64,000 nt of DNA from Gymnothorax reevesii (Eukaryota > Chordata > Actinopteri > Anguilliformes > Muraenidae). The notes under the pieces were generated by a model. That model was not told the origin of the DNA and searched no databases. It saw only the letters and a program-made list of their open reading frames with translations. The DNA lies in assembly GCA_029721435.1 (NCBI GenBank), contig CM056573.1, positions 4,269,501 through 4,333,500 of the forward strand, given 5' to 3'. Numbering within the stretch: the first letter of the stretch is position 1; the number at the start of each line of letters is the position of its first letter. Positions 1 through 11,173 of this stretch are shown here, piece after piece. The translations under genes and the position numbers were made by a program.

Positions 1-576
1 CAGTCCACAGGTTTTGTTCAAGTTCATGGTCATATCATCCAGCTTGGTAACAGGAGGGCAGGATGCAGTTCACCAGAAAAATTTCAACATCATAACAATG
101 TTCAGTCCAGTAGTCAAAACCAGGAGGTCTGTACATCCAAAACCAGGGACAAACTGAACCATAACCGCAGTAACCCAGGAATCTAGAAAATGCTTGTAAG
201 TATGACGCTCAGAAAAGGCTTCACAGTCTTGCACTGGTATAATGCAGACTGGGGAATATAAAGGGAATGCAAAGGGAATAATTACATAGGGAACAGGAGT
301 GGGAATCTAATGAGCAGGCAAGGAGGTGTGGTTACAAATAGGGAAACAAATAATAAATGATGCGCGGTGCGGTGAAAACAGAAAACACGTTGCAGTTGAC
401 AGATGCAGGGAGAAGACTAGACTAATATATCGAAAAGCTAAAGTAAATACACAAACATCAAAAACAATAGATACATATACAAAAATGCTATATAACATAA
501 CTAACCACACTCTGATCCTCACAGTTATGCTATGGTACCTTTGCTGTGGGTTGCTGCAACGATGCCTTGAACAGGA
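1..576. other. intergenic, no gene seen
   Basis: I see no exon with splice signals, no RNA gene and no repeat I recognise. The two short ORFs here overlap on opposite strands and have low-complexity, non-conserved-looking translations. Confidence 0.5.
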
Positions 577-1364
577 TTAATACGTTGACTGCTGACTACG
601 AGATAACTCGTAATGGCGGGTCAGGGCCAGCACTAGACATTCGGGGGAAAATATCCATCACTTCATGGACAACAATTAGTCCTGGCTAATTATAGATGGT
701 TTTCTTTTATTAACACGTTTTCCAATTCAAGAATAATCAAGTAGCGATTGAAGACACGGCTTCTCTCCCCCATGCGATCTAACGGTGAAAAAATAATGGG
801 CTACATTCAGTACAGAAGAATAATTTAATTATAATAAGGTCTATGCACTGGCACTCAGCAAGGGGAATTTTTTTTCTAGCGAGAGCGGCATTACAGAACT
901 CTTCAGCGAATGAAGGTAATTTTGGCGACAAGTAAGTACATCTGTTTTTGTAGCACGGTCACGCAACTCGCTGTAAAAAATAGACAGCTGTCTGATTGGA
1001 AAAAAATAAATGGATGAAACCACAAACTAGTCATCAAAATTTCCTTAATTCGCTGAAGAGTTCTGAAATGCCGTCACGGAGTGCTGATGCCTAGACCTCA
1101 TTATAATTAAATTATTTTTCTGTACTGAATGTAGCCCATTATTTTGTCGCTGTTAGATCACATGGAGGAGAGAAGCCCTGTCTTCAATCGCCACTTGATT
1201 GTTCTTGAATTGGAAAACATGCTAATAAAGAAAAACCATCTCGAATTAGCTAGGACTAATTGTTGTCCATAATGGGATGGATATTTGCCCCCAAGTTTTC
1301 AGGTGTAGCTCCGGCCCTGACCCGCCATTACGAGTTATTTTGTAGTTGGCAGTCGACGTGTTAA
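577..1364. mobile_element. TTAA-flanked foldback element (piggyBac-like MITE)
   Basis: The sequence from 577 reads TTAATACGTTGACTGC and the end at 1364 is its near-perfect inverse, GCAGTCGACGTGTTAA. The two arms pair for about 340 bases each (roughly 577-920 and 1045-1364). Both arms carry the same internal landmarks in opposite orientation, such as TAATGGCGGGTCAGGGCC and AATGGGCTACATTCAGTACA. A spacer of about 125 bases separates them. TTAA at both outer edges is the target duplication of piggyBac-type elements, so I infer a non-autonomous relative. No transposase is encoded. The termini lack the usual piggyBac CCC start, so the superfamily is inference; the foldback structure is directly visible. 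Confidence 0.8.
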
Positions 1365-3038
1365 AACGAGCAGCCATTTTGATTAGAAACAAAGTTCCTG
1401 AAATATTTAAGCATCAGGCTCAGAACCGCTGAGCCCTGTAAAATGTCAGGCATTCAATATTATGACTGAGTATATTTGAGTCCAGTTGGGATCATGCACT
1501 CTTGAAGAGTTGATTTAATGCAGAACATTTTGTGTGGTTTGTTTGACAACAAACCCGCTCTGGCCTGGCTTGGCCTTTGGCATTACCCACAAGGTTGATC
1601 TTTCCTTCCTTTTTGTGAGAGCTTTGTACAAGAGCTTTGTAATTTAGTCCCCATAAAATAAGCAAAACTTAAAAAGCTTCGGCGAGGCAGTGACCTCAGC
1701 ACCTGCTCGCCTGCCACCTGCAGCACGTTTATTGGAAAATTTGGCACAGACTGTGTGGCGTCATTGTGCCATATGGCAAAGCTACCAGCCACATGACTGA
1801 CTGCAGTTTTCGGAGGCACCATCAGAATGCTAGCTGGTGCGCTTCACTTTCTGTGGTTTTTCCTTTAGTGTGTTGTTATGGAGTTTCAGCGTGAGCTGGC
1901 TGACTTCAAGGAAAGACAATTTCAGGCCAACTTAGAGTCTGCAGAGGATGCCCATGTGGAACTTAGTTAACCCTTTGGCCATGGCTTCAGGTGTTTCATA
2001 ATATGATTAAAGCATAAAACAAAACAGCAGTAGAGCTTCCTTGAATATTTGCAACAGGTAAGGGCTACAGAAGTATGAATTAACACTCTGACAAACCCTT
2101 GAAAAAATTTTTGTTTTTCACTCAAAATTTTATTTGGTAATGTTTGTAATGCCAGGATGAAGTATCAGCAAACAGAGAGATATGTCTAGACTCTGCTGCG
2201 CTTAACATGATGGCTTCTGTTGTGTAAAATTGTACAACATGATATCTCGGCTATTTAAGCACAAAATTATGATGCCTTAAATAGATATGTTGTGAATTAA
2301 CTGATAATTTGGTGAATAAAAATTATAACTTTCAGTCTAAACTAAAAATCTTGTAATGATTCAAACATTCTGAAATTTACTGTACATTCAGTACATACAT
2401 TGTCCCTTCTAATTTTAAAGGGCGTATCTTGCGCAAAGGTTTTCTAAAAAAAAACTTCCCATGCTTTAATTCACGTTTTAATTTACCAAAAAGTGGCCCA
2501 AAGGTGCTGCACATTATCAAATTCTGTCTGGTTTAATTTGCTTATTGCACAAAGTTAAGATTCAAAGACACATGCAAATATCTTTCCCTTTTCTCTAATT
2601 ATTTTTATTTTTTCTTCCATACATTTTTATTTGTGCATTTGTATGCCCTATTTTTAGATTGATCTTGTAATTGTTCACAGCCTACATTAAAAAGGGTGCT
2701 TATTGCATTATGACACTTCCTGAAGTTGAATCATCCAAGAACTTTTCCAGGATACTCACTATTCTTTGAGGTAAAATCGCCTTTATCCCCTCATACAGAT
2801 TTTCTCTCCATTGGCTGTAAAGACAATAATGACCACAATGCAATGCTCAGGCCAGCCAATCAGACACTCCCCCCAACCTACCAGAGTGACCTGCAGACCA
2901 ATGGCAGACCTGTTCAGTGATGCTGTGGACACAGATACGAATGGACAGTATTCTTCACCTTCACCTTACTGTTTTGACAGAACTGTGTCTGGAAAAAAGG
3001 ACCACAAAAAATGTAGACCAAGGGGCATTATTTTACTC
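1365..3038. other. intergenic, no gene seen
   Basis: AT-rich sequence with several short overlapping ORFs on both strands, none resembling a protein family I know. No clear repeat boundary seen. Confidence 0.4.
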
Positions 3039-3574
3039 CATAGTCTGTATAAAAAGATGGAGGCAGCACTCTGGTCTGAGTACTGAGGCCCATGCGGAAA
3101 TCTCCAAAATTTGCATTCAATTTTAATGGCCAGCAGATGGCGATGTCGGTGGTTGCAGAAAGAAGTTTAATCCTATTCCTTGAAGTCTATGAGAAAATGA
3201 CCCTACTTTCCCACCAGATTCATAATTTAAATAATGATTCTCCACATTATTGTATCGATCGCGAGTTTCAAGTCTCCTTCGATATATCATGACGTTCATT
3301 TATGGCCCCAAATTGACTAGAATAAAGGATAAAGCCAGTAAATGCTTTAGGGCTGTGGCTATCCTCTGGTACTTGTCTGAAAAGGTAAGATCCACCCGTA
3401 GACCCACCCCTCGCTTCTCCCCGGATATTGAGTTCCCGCTCTCGTCCAATAGGAATCACATCCGGTTTCAAAATGGCGCAATTCAAATTGCCAAAATAGA
3501 GGCTTCCTCAATGGTATGCTGAAACCAATCGGTGACGTCACGGTTGCTTCATCCATCTTTTTATACAGTCGATG
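3039..3574. mobile_element. MITE family B, copy 1 (TIR ..CTGTATAAAAAGATGGA..)
   Basis: The left end reads CATAGTCTGTATAAAAAGATGG. The right end is its inverse, CCATCTTTTTATACAGTCGATG, giving a 536-bp element with terminal inverted repeats and no transposase. A second, 5'-truncated copy lies at 52470-52790 and shares GAGTTTCAAGTCTCC-like, AATAAAGGATAAAGCCA and GGCGCAATTCAAATTGCCA blocks in the same order. A perfect cyclic-AMP response element, TGACGTCA, sits just inside the right terminal repeat at 3533-3540. This terminal sequence is familiar from teleost genomes; the superfamily is not determined. Confidence 0.75.
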
Positions 3575-6500
3575 TATTACAGTCATTAGCAAGTGACAGA
3601 CAGTGGCCAACTGAGTGGGTCCAGGCCTTTAAAAACCGGAATACATCTGAATCTCGAGTCAAAAAACAAGTTTGGCGAAATTAGATCAGATCATATCACT
3701 CCAAAAACAATTTGCATAATATGGCTAAATGATTAGGGTTGGTAGCATTAGAAACAAATTTGCAATATCTTTAAAAAAGTAATTTACTGGAAATTGACGA
3801 CACAAGTGTTTTGAGAGCCTGCGGGCCTCTCCATGAATTCAATATGGTCTGACAGTCTGAACAAGGGGTGCATTACTTTGTGTGAATATGTCTCACCTTG
3901 GTCTGTGGTCACATCACACAAAAGGGACAATTTGATATCCTTGCCCCCCATGTTATCTTTGCAGCACCAGTCTGCGTGTTATTCTAGTTTACAATAACAT
4001 TAGATATGAGCATATTTACAGTATTAGATGGTTATTTGTCCTTGAGGTCCAGTAGGCTTGAGCTACCTTTTCTAGTTTGGCTAATGTGACCGCATTACAG
4101 CATAGCTTTGTTTCTGTTAGCATTGTAGCATAGCGACCAGGCATGGGTATGTTGTTGTTCACTCATTCACACTAAACAGACGGAACAGGTGCAGTGAGAG
4201 CTGCCAGCGTCCGACAGTCTTCCAGTCCCTGCTGAATCTCAGTGTGCGCACAGCATTCCATCTCAAAAATGAGGAGTTGGCATCCAAGATTAGCTCTGCC
4301 AGGACTTCTTCTGTGCCAGTAGCCATTAGTACTCGCTCCTGATAGTTAGATGACTGATGTGTGCGAGTTGTGTTAGGGCAGGAAAAAGCAGTATAAGACA
4401 TCCCTCCCCTTGAGGTTTCAAATTCAACCAACGTTTCTCTGTACTGCAGCACAGAGACTAAAATTTTCAGTCGATAAATTGGTGCATCTGGAACCATAGG
4501 GTGCAATAAAATGGTATTTTCTCAGCTTATAAGGTCATCTACATACTCATGCTGCGCCGGTCTCCCTTTAATACAGCGCTTCCCCTCAGTTACTGTATGT
4601 CGAGGGTTCAGAGCACAATGGTTTAATGTCCAAATTTTGTGGTTTTGAGATGTTCACCCCCGTCACAGGTTTCTATCAGCTAATCCTTGGAGCACAATAA
4701 CTACATGTCCATCTGCATTCATTTTTAGTCTGAATTCACATTTTCATTTTGTGAAATGTCCAACAAAATCTACTTAAATGAATTAAACATTGACATTTTG
4801 ATGAATAAACATGAATTTTATTACAGAATCATCTGTCTTCCATTGAAAACGAACTTACCTTCAACCAATCACCGTTGTGTTATGTCACGTCATGTGCTAG
4901 AATTGTTGGAGCACTGAGGTGACGTCCATTTTTGGCAATTTTGACCATGATGTTGCGTTTTTCACTCCTATAAAAACTTACATGTTCAATTTACTTCTGA
5001 ACCATGAATGAAAAGAGAGACTGGTTAAAAAAAATAATGATATAAAATACCTGATTTAATAGAACACTTGGAAAATAAATTTTTCTCAAAACCTCTAAAA
5101 TGGACATATAACCCTTGCGCTCCAAACCCTCAATATGCACAACCAGATGTTCTGTGTGCACACAGAGAAATAAAGTATTGAATAAAAGTGCTTCCAATCA
5201 AATTATTTTCACTGTGATGTGTGTTCAGCAACATGTTGTTTTGCTGATGCAAATGCAAAGGCTCTATCAGCACTTTCACACATGCTTTGATGGTCTGTCA
5301 CATTTTATTGTGAAATGGCAAAAATAAATCCAGAACAGACAAGCAAAGCCTGCAATTTTCAGCAGTATGCAATCTCAGATTAGTTATTATCTTTAAATAC
5401 AGCACAGAATAGCTTCCACTGCCTATAGTTATGCTCTTAAAAACTCATAAAGACGGCTTTGTTCAACTTGGATTGCAAAACCGATACCATAAACATTCAT
5501 AAACATGCACTTTCTTGTTATTACTATTATTTCTTCTAAGATGACATCCTTCTTCCGGCCAGCTGGCATTGTTTGCACTGTAACTTTATTCAATAGTTTT
5601 TTTTTTTTTTACAAAATCAGATCAAACATGCTGAAAGAGCAATAGCTTTAGAAATCCCTCCAGTCCTTTTCCTCTGACTGAGGAATTAAAATGGAGTTGA
5701 GCCCTTAATTCTCTTAATTTTGCATAAAAAACGATATTGACGACTGTGGTGATGATGGTAGGGGATCACTTCAAAGACCCCTGGCTCCTTGAATCATTTT
5801 TTAATGACTGCTATCAAAAGCCATGATTAATTCAGAAACTGAAGACCTCTATATATATTGTGAATTGTTGAAATACACATGCAGAATCAAAATCTATTAT
5901 CAAATTTATATTTTAAAAAAGAAGTTTCCAAAGCTGTGTTTCATGCAGTGACAATGGCTGATGACTTAGGCGATGGAAGCTACTCTGCGGCCTGATGAGT
6001 TTGGCAGTTTCTCTGATAAAAACTATGAATTAGAAGATTCAGACTCAGATTATGATATAACTGCGGACCTGCAAGCCAAGGCTCAAGGGGAGAGAGGTGG
6101 TGGAGATGGAATTTGCCGAGTTTGCAGGATTTCAGTATGACTGGAAAACAGGGAACTATTTGATATGTTGTTTATATTGTTTGCCTTCCATTTGTAATTT
6201 TCACTTTATTTCTTTACCCTGTAAATAATGGCTTCAAGATGGCGGTGGGGCCTGAGGGGAGGTGGAGGGAAAATAGGGTCATTTTACATAAAAATACAAA
6301 TAATTTACTTGAGTCTCACCTTTGTATTATAATTATGTTTTTGCATATCATTTAAACGGCGCCCATTTTTTCAGACACCCACAAAAAAAGCATTACCCGG
6401 TGAATTGACCGATATCCTCCCAAACGGCTCCATATTTTGTGTGGGTTGGGCAACCCTCCATTGGCACGAGGGGCTCACTTTCGGATGCCCTCCCTGCATC

Positions 6501-8899
6501 AGATGTGGTCTCCTGCCCACCTGACTCTGGTTTCAGCCTTTTCACTTCACCACAAGAGCAAAGGAGGCAGCAGTAATGCAGCAGTAATGCAGCTAAGTGC
6601 TTGTTGCTCTTCTGATGAAACTTCCATTGGCTTTGGAATTAATGCACTGGATTTAACAGGAATTACAGCAGCTGATCTAGTCGGCCTTAATGGAGCCAAA
6701 CCTCCATTATACCCACCTGTAATTAATTCTTTTTAGACCAACCCTTTTTACAACAGGACCACAGTTCTGCTACCGTCTCCTGTCACAAGTTTACTGGAAT
6801 AGTGTTTGACGCAGCCAGTCTACACCTGCATTTGTCAATGGTGTTTAGGTCCTTAAATTGGGGCCCAATATCATGTTGTTTTACTGCAAGAAAAAGGTCT
6901 CTATGTCTGTAAATGTATGAGAAATGTTGAATAAAACTTCTGACGAGTGCAGTTCAAAGCTGCCAGAATGAGCGAGTGAAGAGAAGCAGTGATGCAGTCA
7001 CATTACTGATGAGCCCTTATTAAAGGACCCAGGAGCCTTTTTTTTAAAGTTTGAGAAAGGAGGAAATGAACAGCATCATCTCATCCAGACCCTGGGCGTA
7101 CATCCTGCCAACAGTCGCCAGATAGGAGCAAAGCTGACACACTCTTTCTGATCTGAAGTCAAAAATATGCACTTTAATGAGGACAATGAATTAGCATTCC
7201 CCCAAATTTCAACACCAGAACCAAGATAATCTGTGGTCCCAAGAGTTGCAGCTCAACATGGCAAATAAGTGTTTTTCCAAAAGTTACAGCAATCATGGAA
7301 GGGAAAGGCAGGGGAAAGAAACAAACAAAAAAAAAACTGACATAGCTTCTTGAGGAGGAGAACATGCTCACATTTCAAAATAACATAACTACATTGTAAC
7401 TCTAAATGGGTCAGTATTTATGGTTTCTGGTGCCTGTTTTAAACCGTGACAGGCCTCGGGGCTGCCACACTTCCGACAACATTCAAGTCCTTGTCTTGAA
7501 GTCCCTTTTCAAGTTCAGTAATTGTACCCTTGCTGGGTCTGAAAGGCCACCATCAATCCTTCCATTCATAAAAACCAAAAGCAGCTTTTAGCAGCATATT
7601 GTGTTTATTGAAATGCTAAATCCGCTTCCCAAATTTTGTCCCTCCTAAAAAGATGACTCTTGACTTACATGTTCTACTAAAGGGTCTGTCACATCAACCC
7701 CCAATTATGTTCTCTTCTGTGGCGCATAAAATCCCAAAGTCACAGAGAGGTAATCCTGCAAACATTACTTTTGCTATGTACTCTAGTACAGGCTGAAACA
7801 GACCGGGGTGAGGTTACGTCCTGCGTTTTTCGCTGTTGCTTGGTTGTGGTGATGCAACTCCAATCACTCCTTAGTGAATTATGCATCAGAAGGAAATATA
7901 GTTCTATGGGACAAGACAACTCAGAGAACCGACAATGTCAGATCCAATGCGTATTTTTTTAATGATTTTAGCCTAATTTTCACCGTCAATCAAATTAAAT
8001 CGGTTTTTCTCAGGCTTGGCGTCCTTGCAGCTGAATTCTCCCGATTGATGAGAAATGCCTGCGAAGCATCTGTCCCAAACATAGCGGAACTCTGAAAAAA
8101 GAGAACCTTACAAGTGCTGCGATCTCTAGACAGAGAAAACAAAATGGACCAAAGTAGTCATGAATTAAAGTAGAATTTCTGCACTGTCAGCAGAATATTT
8201 TTTCAGGATGCGATGAGCAGTGCGATTATCCACAGCAGCAGTGGTGGCTGAAGTGCGGTGAGAAAACCGGTGAAGCGAATGATGATCATTTCTAAATGAA
8301 TGTATGTGTCTCATCATCGGCCGCAGCTGAGCTAAACACAGAGAAGGCAGAAAAATGATCAGTCGCACTTTACTTGGGTATTCAGCCACAGATAGTACAA
8401 ATAGTATTTGTAACATTTCAACAATAGTTAAATATAAGTTAAATATTAGTTGAGCTTTAGTTGAACATTAGGATGTTGAAGACATTAAGACATTTTTTTT
8501 TTTGTTCATTTAATGTGGGTGTGGGTGGTGATTACTTGAATTATTTCCGTTATTCCGTTATTTTCGTTACGATCTATTAAATTATTCTGTACTGTATCAA
8601 AGTCTCCAACCATTATAAGATATTTACTCGTGAATTTTGAGGTTTTTATAATGTTATAAATATACTCTTCAACAATTTCTTAAGGACCAAAGTATTTTTG
8701 GAAAATATTTACTGACACTTTTGTTGTGACAATCCATGCATTTAGAACAGAAAACCAGTGAATATTTCGGCAAAGTTCTTGAACAATTTCAACTGTCTGA
8801 TACCCATAATTCCCCAGGTATGCCCGCAAACAAAAGGGTACCAAATCGTGAAGTCTGAGAATGACACAGGAATCTCAAAAGGTAAATCAGTAACTGATG
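3575..8899. other. intergenic, no confident gene
   Basis: Over 5 kb without a recognisable gene. A 115-codon ORF on the - strand (4159-4506) has no recognisable domain. A small acidic ORF is listed separately at 5973-6140. A 99-codon + strand ORF at 6437-6736 has no recognisable domain and no convincing splice context. Confidence 0.4.
5973..6140 (+). other. small acidic ORF, possible transposase N-terminal remnant
   Basis: An ATG at 5973 opens a 55-codon frame ending at a TGA at 6138-6140. The translation contains an acidic run, ELEDSDSDYD, followed by a Gly-rich stretch and a CRVC pair near the end. Acidic N-termini rich in Asp-Ser are common in piggyBac-like and other transposases, so a decayed transposon fragment is possible, but nothing downstream confirms it. 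I do not recognise the protein. Confidence 0.15.
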
Positions 8900-10216
8900 T
8901 CAGTAATGTGTATGGGACCCCCTGGCAGGAATCTCAGCTTGACAACGAGCGGGCATGCTGGGAATTAGAGTTTGAATGTCATTCTGAGGGATCCTGTTCC
9001 AGCCCTCAACGAGGGCATCGCCAACTTCCTGTAAGGTTCCTGGTTGTAGTGGACGGTCAGACCAGGCCACCTGAAGCATGTTCCACACATGTTCGATAGG
9101 ATTGAGGTTCCGGGAACACGCTGGCCATTCCATCCTTTCAGTTGTTTTGTGTGCAAGGTACTCTTCAACAATCCTTGCCCACTGTGGCCTGGCATTATTA
9201 TCCATAAGAATGAAAGTATCCCCAACAGCACCAGCGTAAGGTCGGACGTTGACATCTAAGATTTCATCTCTGTACTGGGCACCAGTCATAGTTCCATTTT
9301 GAAGAACATGCCGGTCAGTTTTGCCCTCCCAGCTAATGCCTCCCCATAACCGATCCTCCACCATATCGGTCATGTTCCACAACATTGGCTTCAGCAAAGC
9401 GTTCACCACGTCATCTCCACTCTTACATGCCTGTTGGTGAAATCTAAACAGAACCTGGACTTGTCGGTGAACAGCACAGGTGACCAGTCTTGAACAGTCC
9501 ACTGGACAAGACGAGATAAGATAAGATAAGATATACTTTATTGAACCCCGTGGGGTAATTTGTCCTCTGCATTTGACCCATCCTATAGTTAGGAGCAGTG
9601 GGCAGCCATAGAGCGGCGCCCAGGGACCAACTCCAGTTCTAAAGCCAGTTCCTTGGTCAGGGGTACTGGTTGGAGTGTTCCAATGAGGCATGTTTTTGTG
9701 GGTGAGGGAAACTGGAGTACCCGGAGGAAACCCACCCGAATACGAGTAGAACATGCAAACTCCACACAGAAAGGACCCAGGCCGGATTCAAACCCACACC
9801 CACTCAAGACGAGCACGATGATGAGCTGGAGTTAATGGGATCCGAATACAGGGTCTTCTGGCATGGAGGTCCCTCTCTTGAAGCTGTCTGCGAATGGTTT
9901 AGGTGGAAACGTTGACTCCACGTGTGGCCAACAGGTCAGATCTCAGACATGATGCAGTTACAAGATGATCTCTCCTTGCTTGTAAAACAATAAAACGGTC
10001 ATCACGTGCTGTTGTTGACCTTGGACGACCTCCACCACGACGCCTTGCAATGCTTCCAAATGTCAGCCGGCAGTTCCAGGTCCTACTGATCACGCTATGG
10101 CTAACACCAAATTCCTAAGCAACGTCACGCTGGGTTGCCCCCTGTTGCAGTAATCCCATACCATGGGATAACTCTTCGGTTCTCAACTGGTGTCGTTGAC
10201 GACATGGTTTGGCCAT
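8900..10216 (-). pseudogene. Tc1/mariner transposase pseudogene, split by a SINE
   Basis: A DD34E-type Tc1 transposase is readable on the - strand from an ATG at 10216. It starts with a helix-turn-helix region (MAKPCRQRHQLRTEELS), continues to GRPRSTTARDDR, then LLATRGVNVST. After the inserted SINE (9516-9804) the catalytic half follows: WGGISWEGKTDR, an aspartate in FILMDNNARPQ, and the glutamate in NLNPIEHVWNML. It is dead. There is an in-frame TAG about 35 codons in (before EFGVSHSVISRTW), a frame change, and the SINE interrupts the region before the first catalytic Asp. In life such an enzyme cuts and pastes its own element at TA dinucleotides. I could not define the terminal inverted repeats, so the coordinates cover the coding remnant only. 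Confidence 0.88.
9507..9813 (-). repeat. tRNA-derived SINE inserted in the Tc1 gene, with 9-bp target duplications
   Basis: A 289-base insert (9516-9804) is flanked by identical 9-mers CAAGACGAG at 9507-9515 and 9805-9813. Read on the - strand it starts at a tRNA-like B box (GGTTTGAATCCGG), passes through a block typical of fish SINEs (GTGTGGAGTTTGCATGTTCT), and ends in GGGGTTCAATAAAGT followed by a (CTTAT)n tail. The tail is the usual 3' end of LINE-mobilised fish SINEs. The A-box half is missing, so it is 5' truncated. Reading straight through the joined flanks restores collinearity of the Tc1 sequence, so this insertion came after the Tc1 element. Confidence 0.85.
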
Positions 10217-10365
10217 ATCAATATGTCACTACATGTAACAAGCAAAAAATGAAGTAGACATTTGAAATAATGCTCTTTTATAGCCAAGTCTCTGAACGAG
10301 TAAAGTGGCTCTTTTTCATTAAAAATGTTCCGCATGCTGTTCTGACATTGAGGACTACTGCTACG

Positions 10366-11095
10366 CTGCGCCAATGGGGTGTATCCAGGCGTATTTTGCA
10401 ATTTCATGCCTGGCGCAGCTCGGCACAAGTACTCCTCTGTCCCGCCTCTGCCCCACCTGCTGGCGCAAGTGGCAAAGAGGGAGGAGAGAAGGCGTGTTTG
10501 GGTTTAACACAGCCGAGTCAAATCTTCACCAATCAAATGAGCTCCTCTCCTCACCTTCAAAATGTTGGAATAAAGAAGCCTCTGTCCTATATCTGCATGA
10601 TGCGTTAATGTTGCATTTTACTTTGCTGCTTCACGCATGTTTTCTGCACTGCTTACGTCTATATTAAGCATTACGAATATGAGTCAGCTGGCTAGCTAGC
10701 GCATTCGCAAATTATTACCATTAGCGAACTTGAATGAAATTTCAAAATGAAACTACATTAGATCATTCAAACTTATGAAGTTGGAATTAAATACGACGGT
10801 TGCTCATTGGGAAGAGAAACGATGGGTAGCGTGTTCCTATTATTACACCCTGTTGCTGCTCAAAATTTTGGGATTAACATGCATGGACAACAATGCAAGA
10901 TACGTGACACATTTATTTTCAATATGTGATCTTAACTCAGTAAGAGATCATAGCAATCAGGCTGTATTCCTTATTCCACTAATAACGATAAAACCCAAGT
11001 GACAATAATAGTAGCCGCTTGCACACCGAAGCGAAACAAATTTTTCACACGACAGATTACATTCAAAGTCAATGCAAAGACGCAAATACTTGTAT
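10366..11095. repeat. interspersed repeat family A, copy 1
   Basis: This stretch recurs in the same orientation at 61050-61797. Shared blocks in the same order include GGTGTATCCAGGCGTAT, AAGTACTCCTCTGTCCCGCC, ATATCTGCATGATGCGTTAA and ATGTGATCTTAACTCAGTAA. Copy 1 lacks a short segment (CTTCTGCCTGCATC) found in copy 2, and each copy has its own small indels. No coding capacity survives; the element type is unknown, although the end resembles Harbinger-type termini. Confidence 0.8.
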
Positions 11096-11173
11096 GTATT
11101 CGCATCTCTGCATTGACTTTGAATGTAAACAGTCGTGCAAAAAATTAGTTTTGCGTCCAGTGTGAAAGCAGCT
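11013..11173. repeat. 161-bp palindromic (hairpin) element
   Basis: The left arm, AGCCGCTTGCACACCGAAGC, and the right arm read in reverse, AGCTGCTTTCACACTGGACGC, pair along most of their length. Both contain the block CATTGACTTTGAATGT or its inverse. The left arm is also the right end of repeat family A and is present, unpaired, at about 61711-61797. This looks like a Harbinger-type MITE end or foldback; assignment is by terminal resemblance only. Confidence 0.65.

Noticed and set aside
4159..4506. 115-codon - strand ORF
   Set aside because: No recognisable domain or homologue from memory; probably fortuitous or old repeat sequence.
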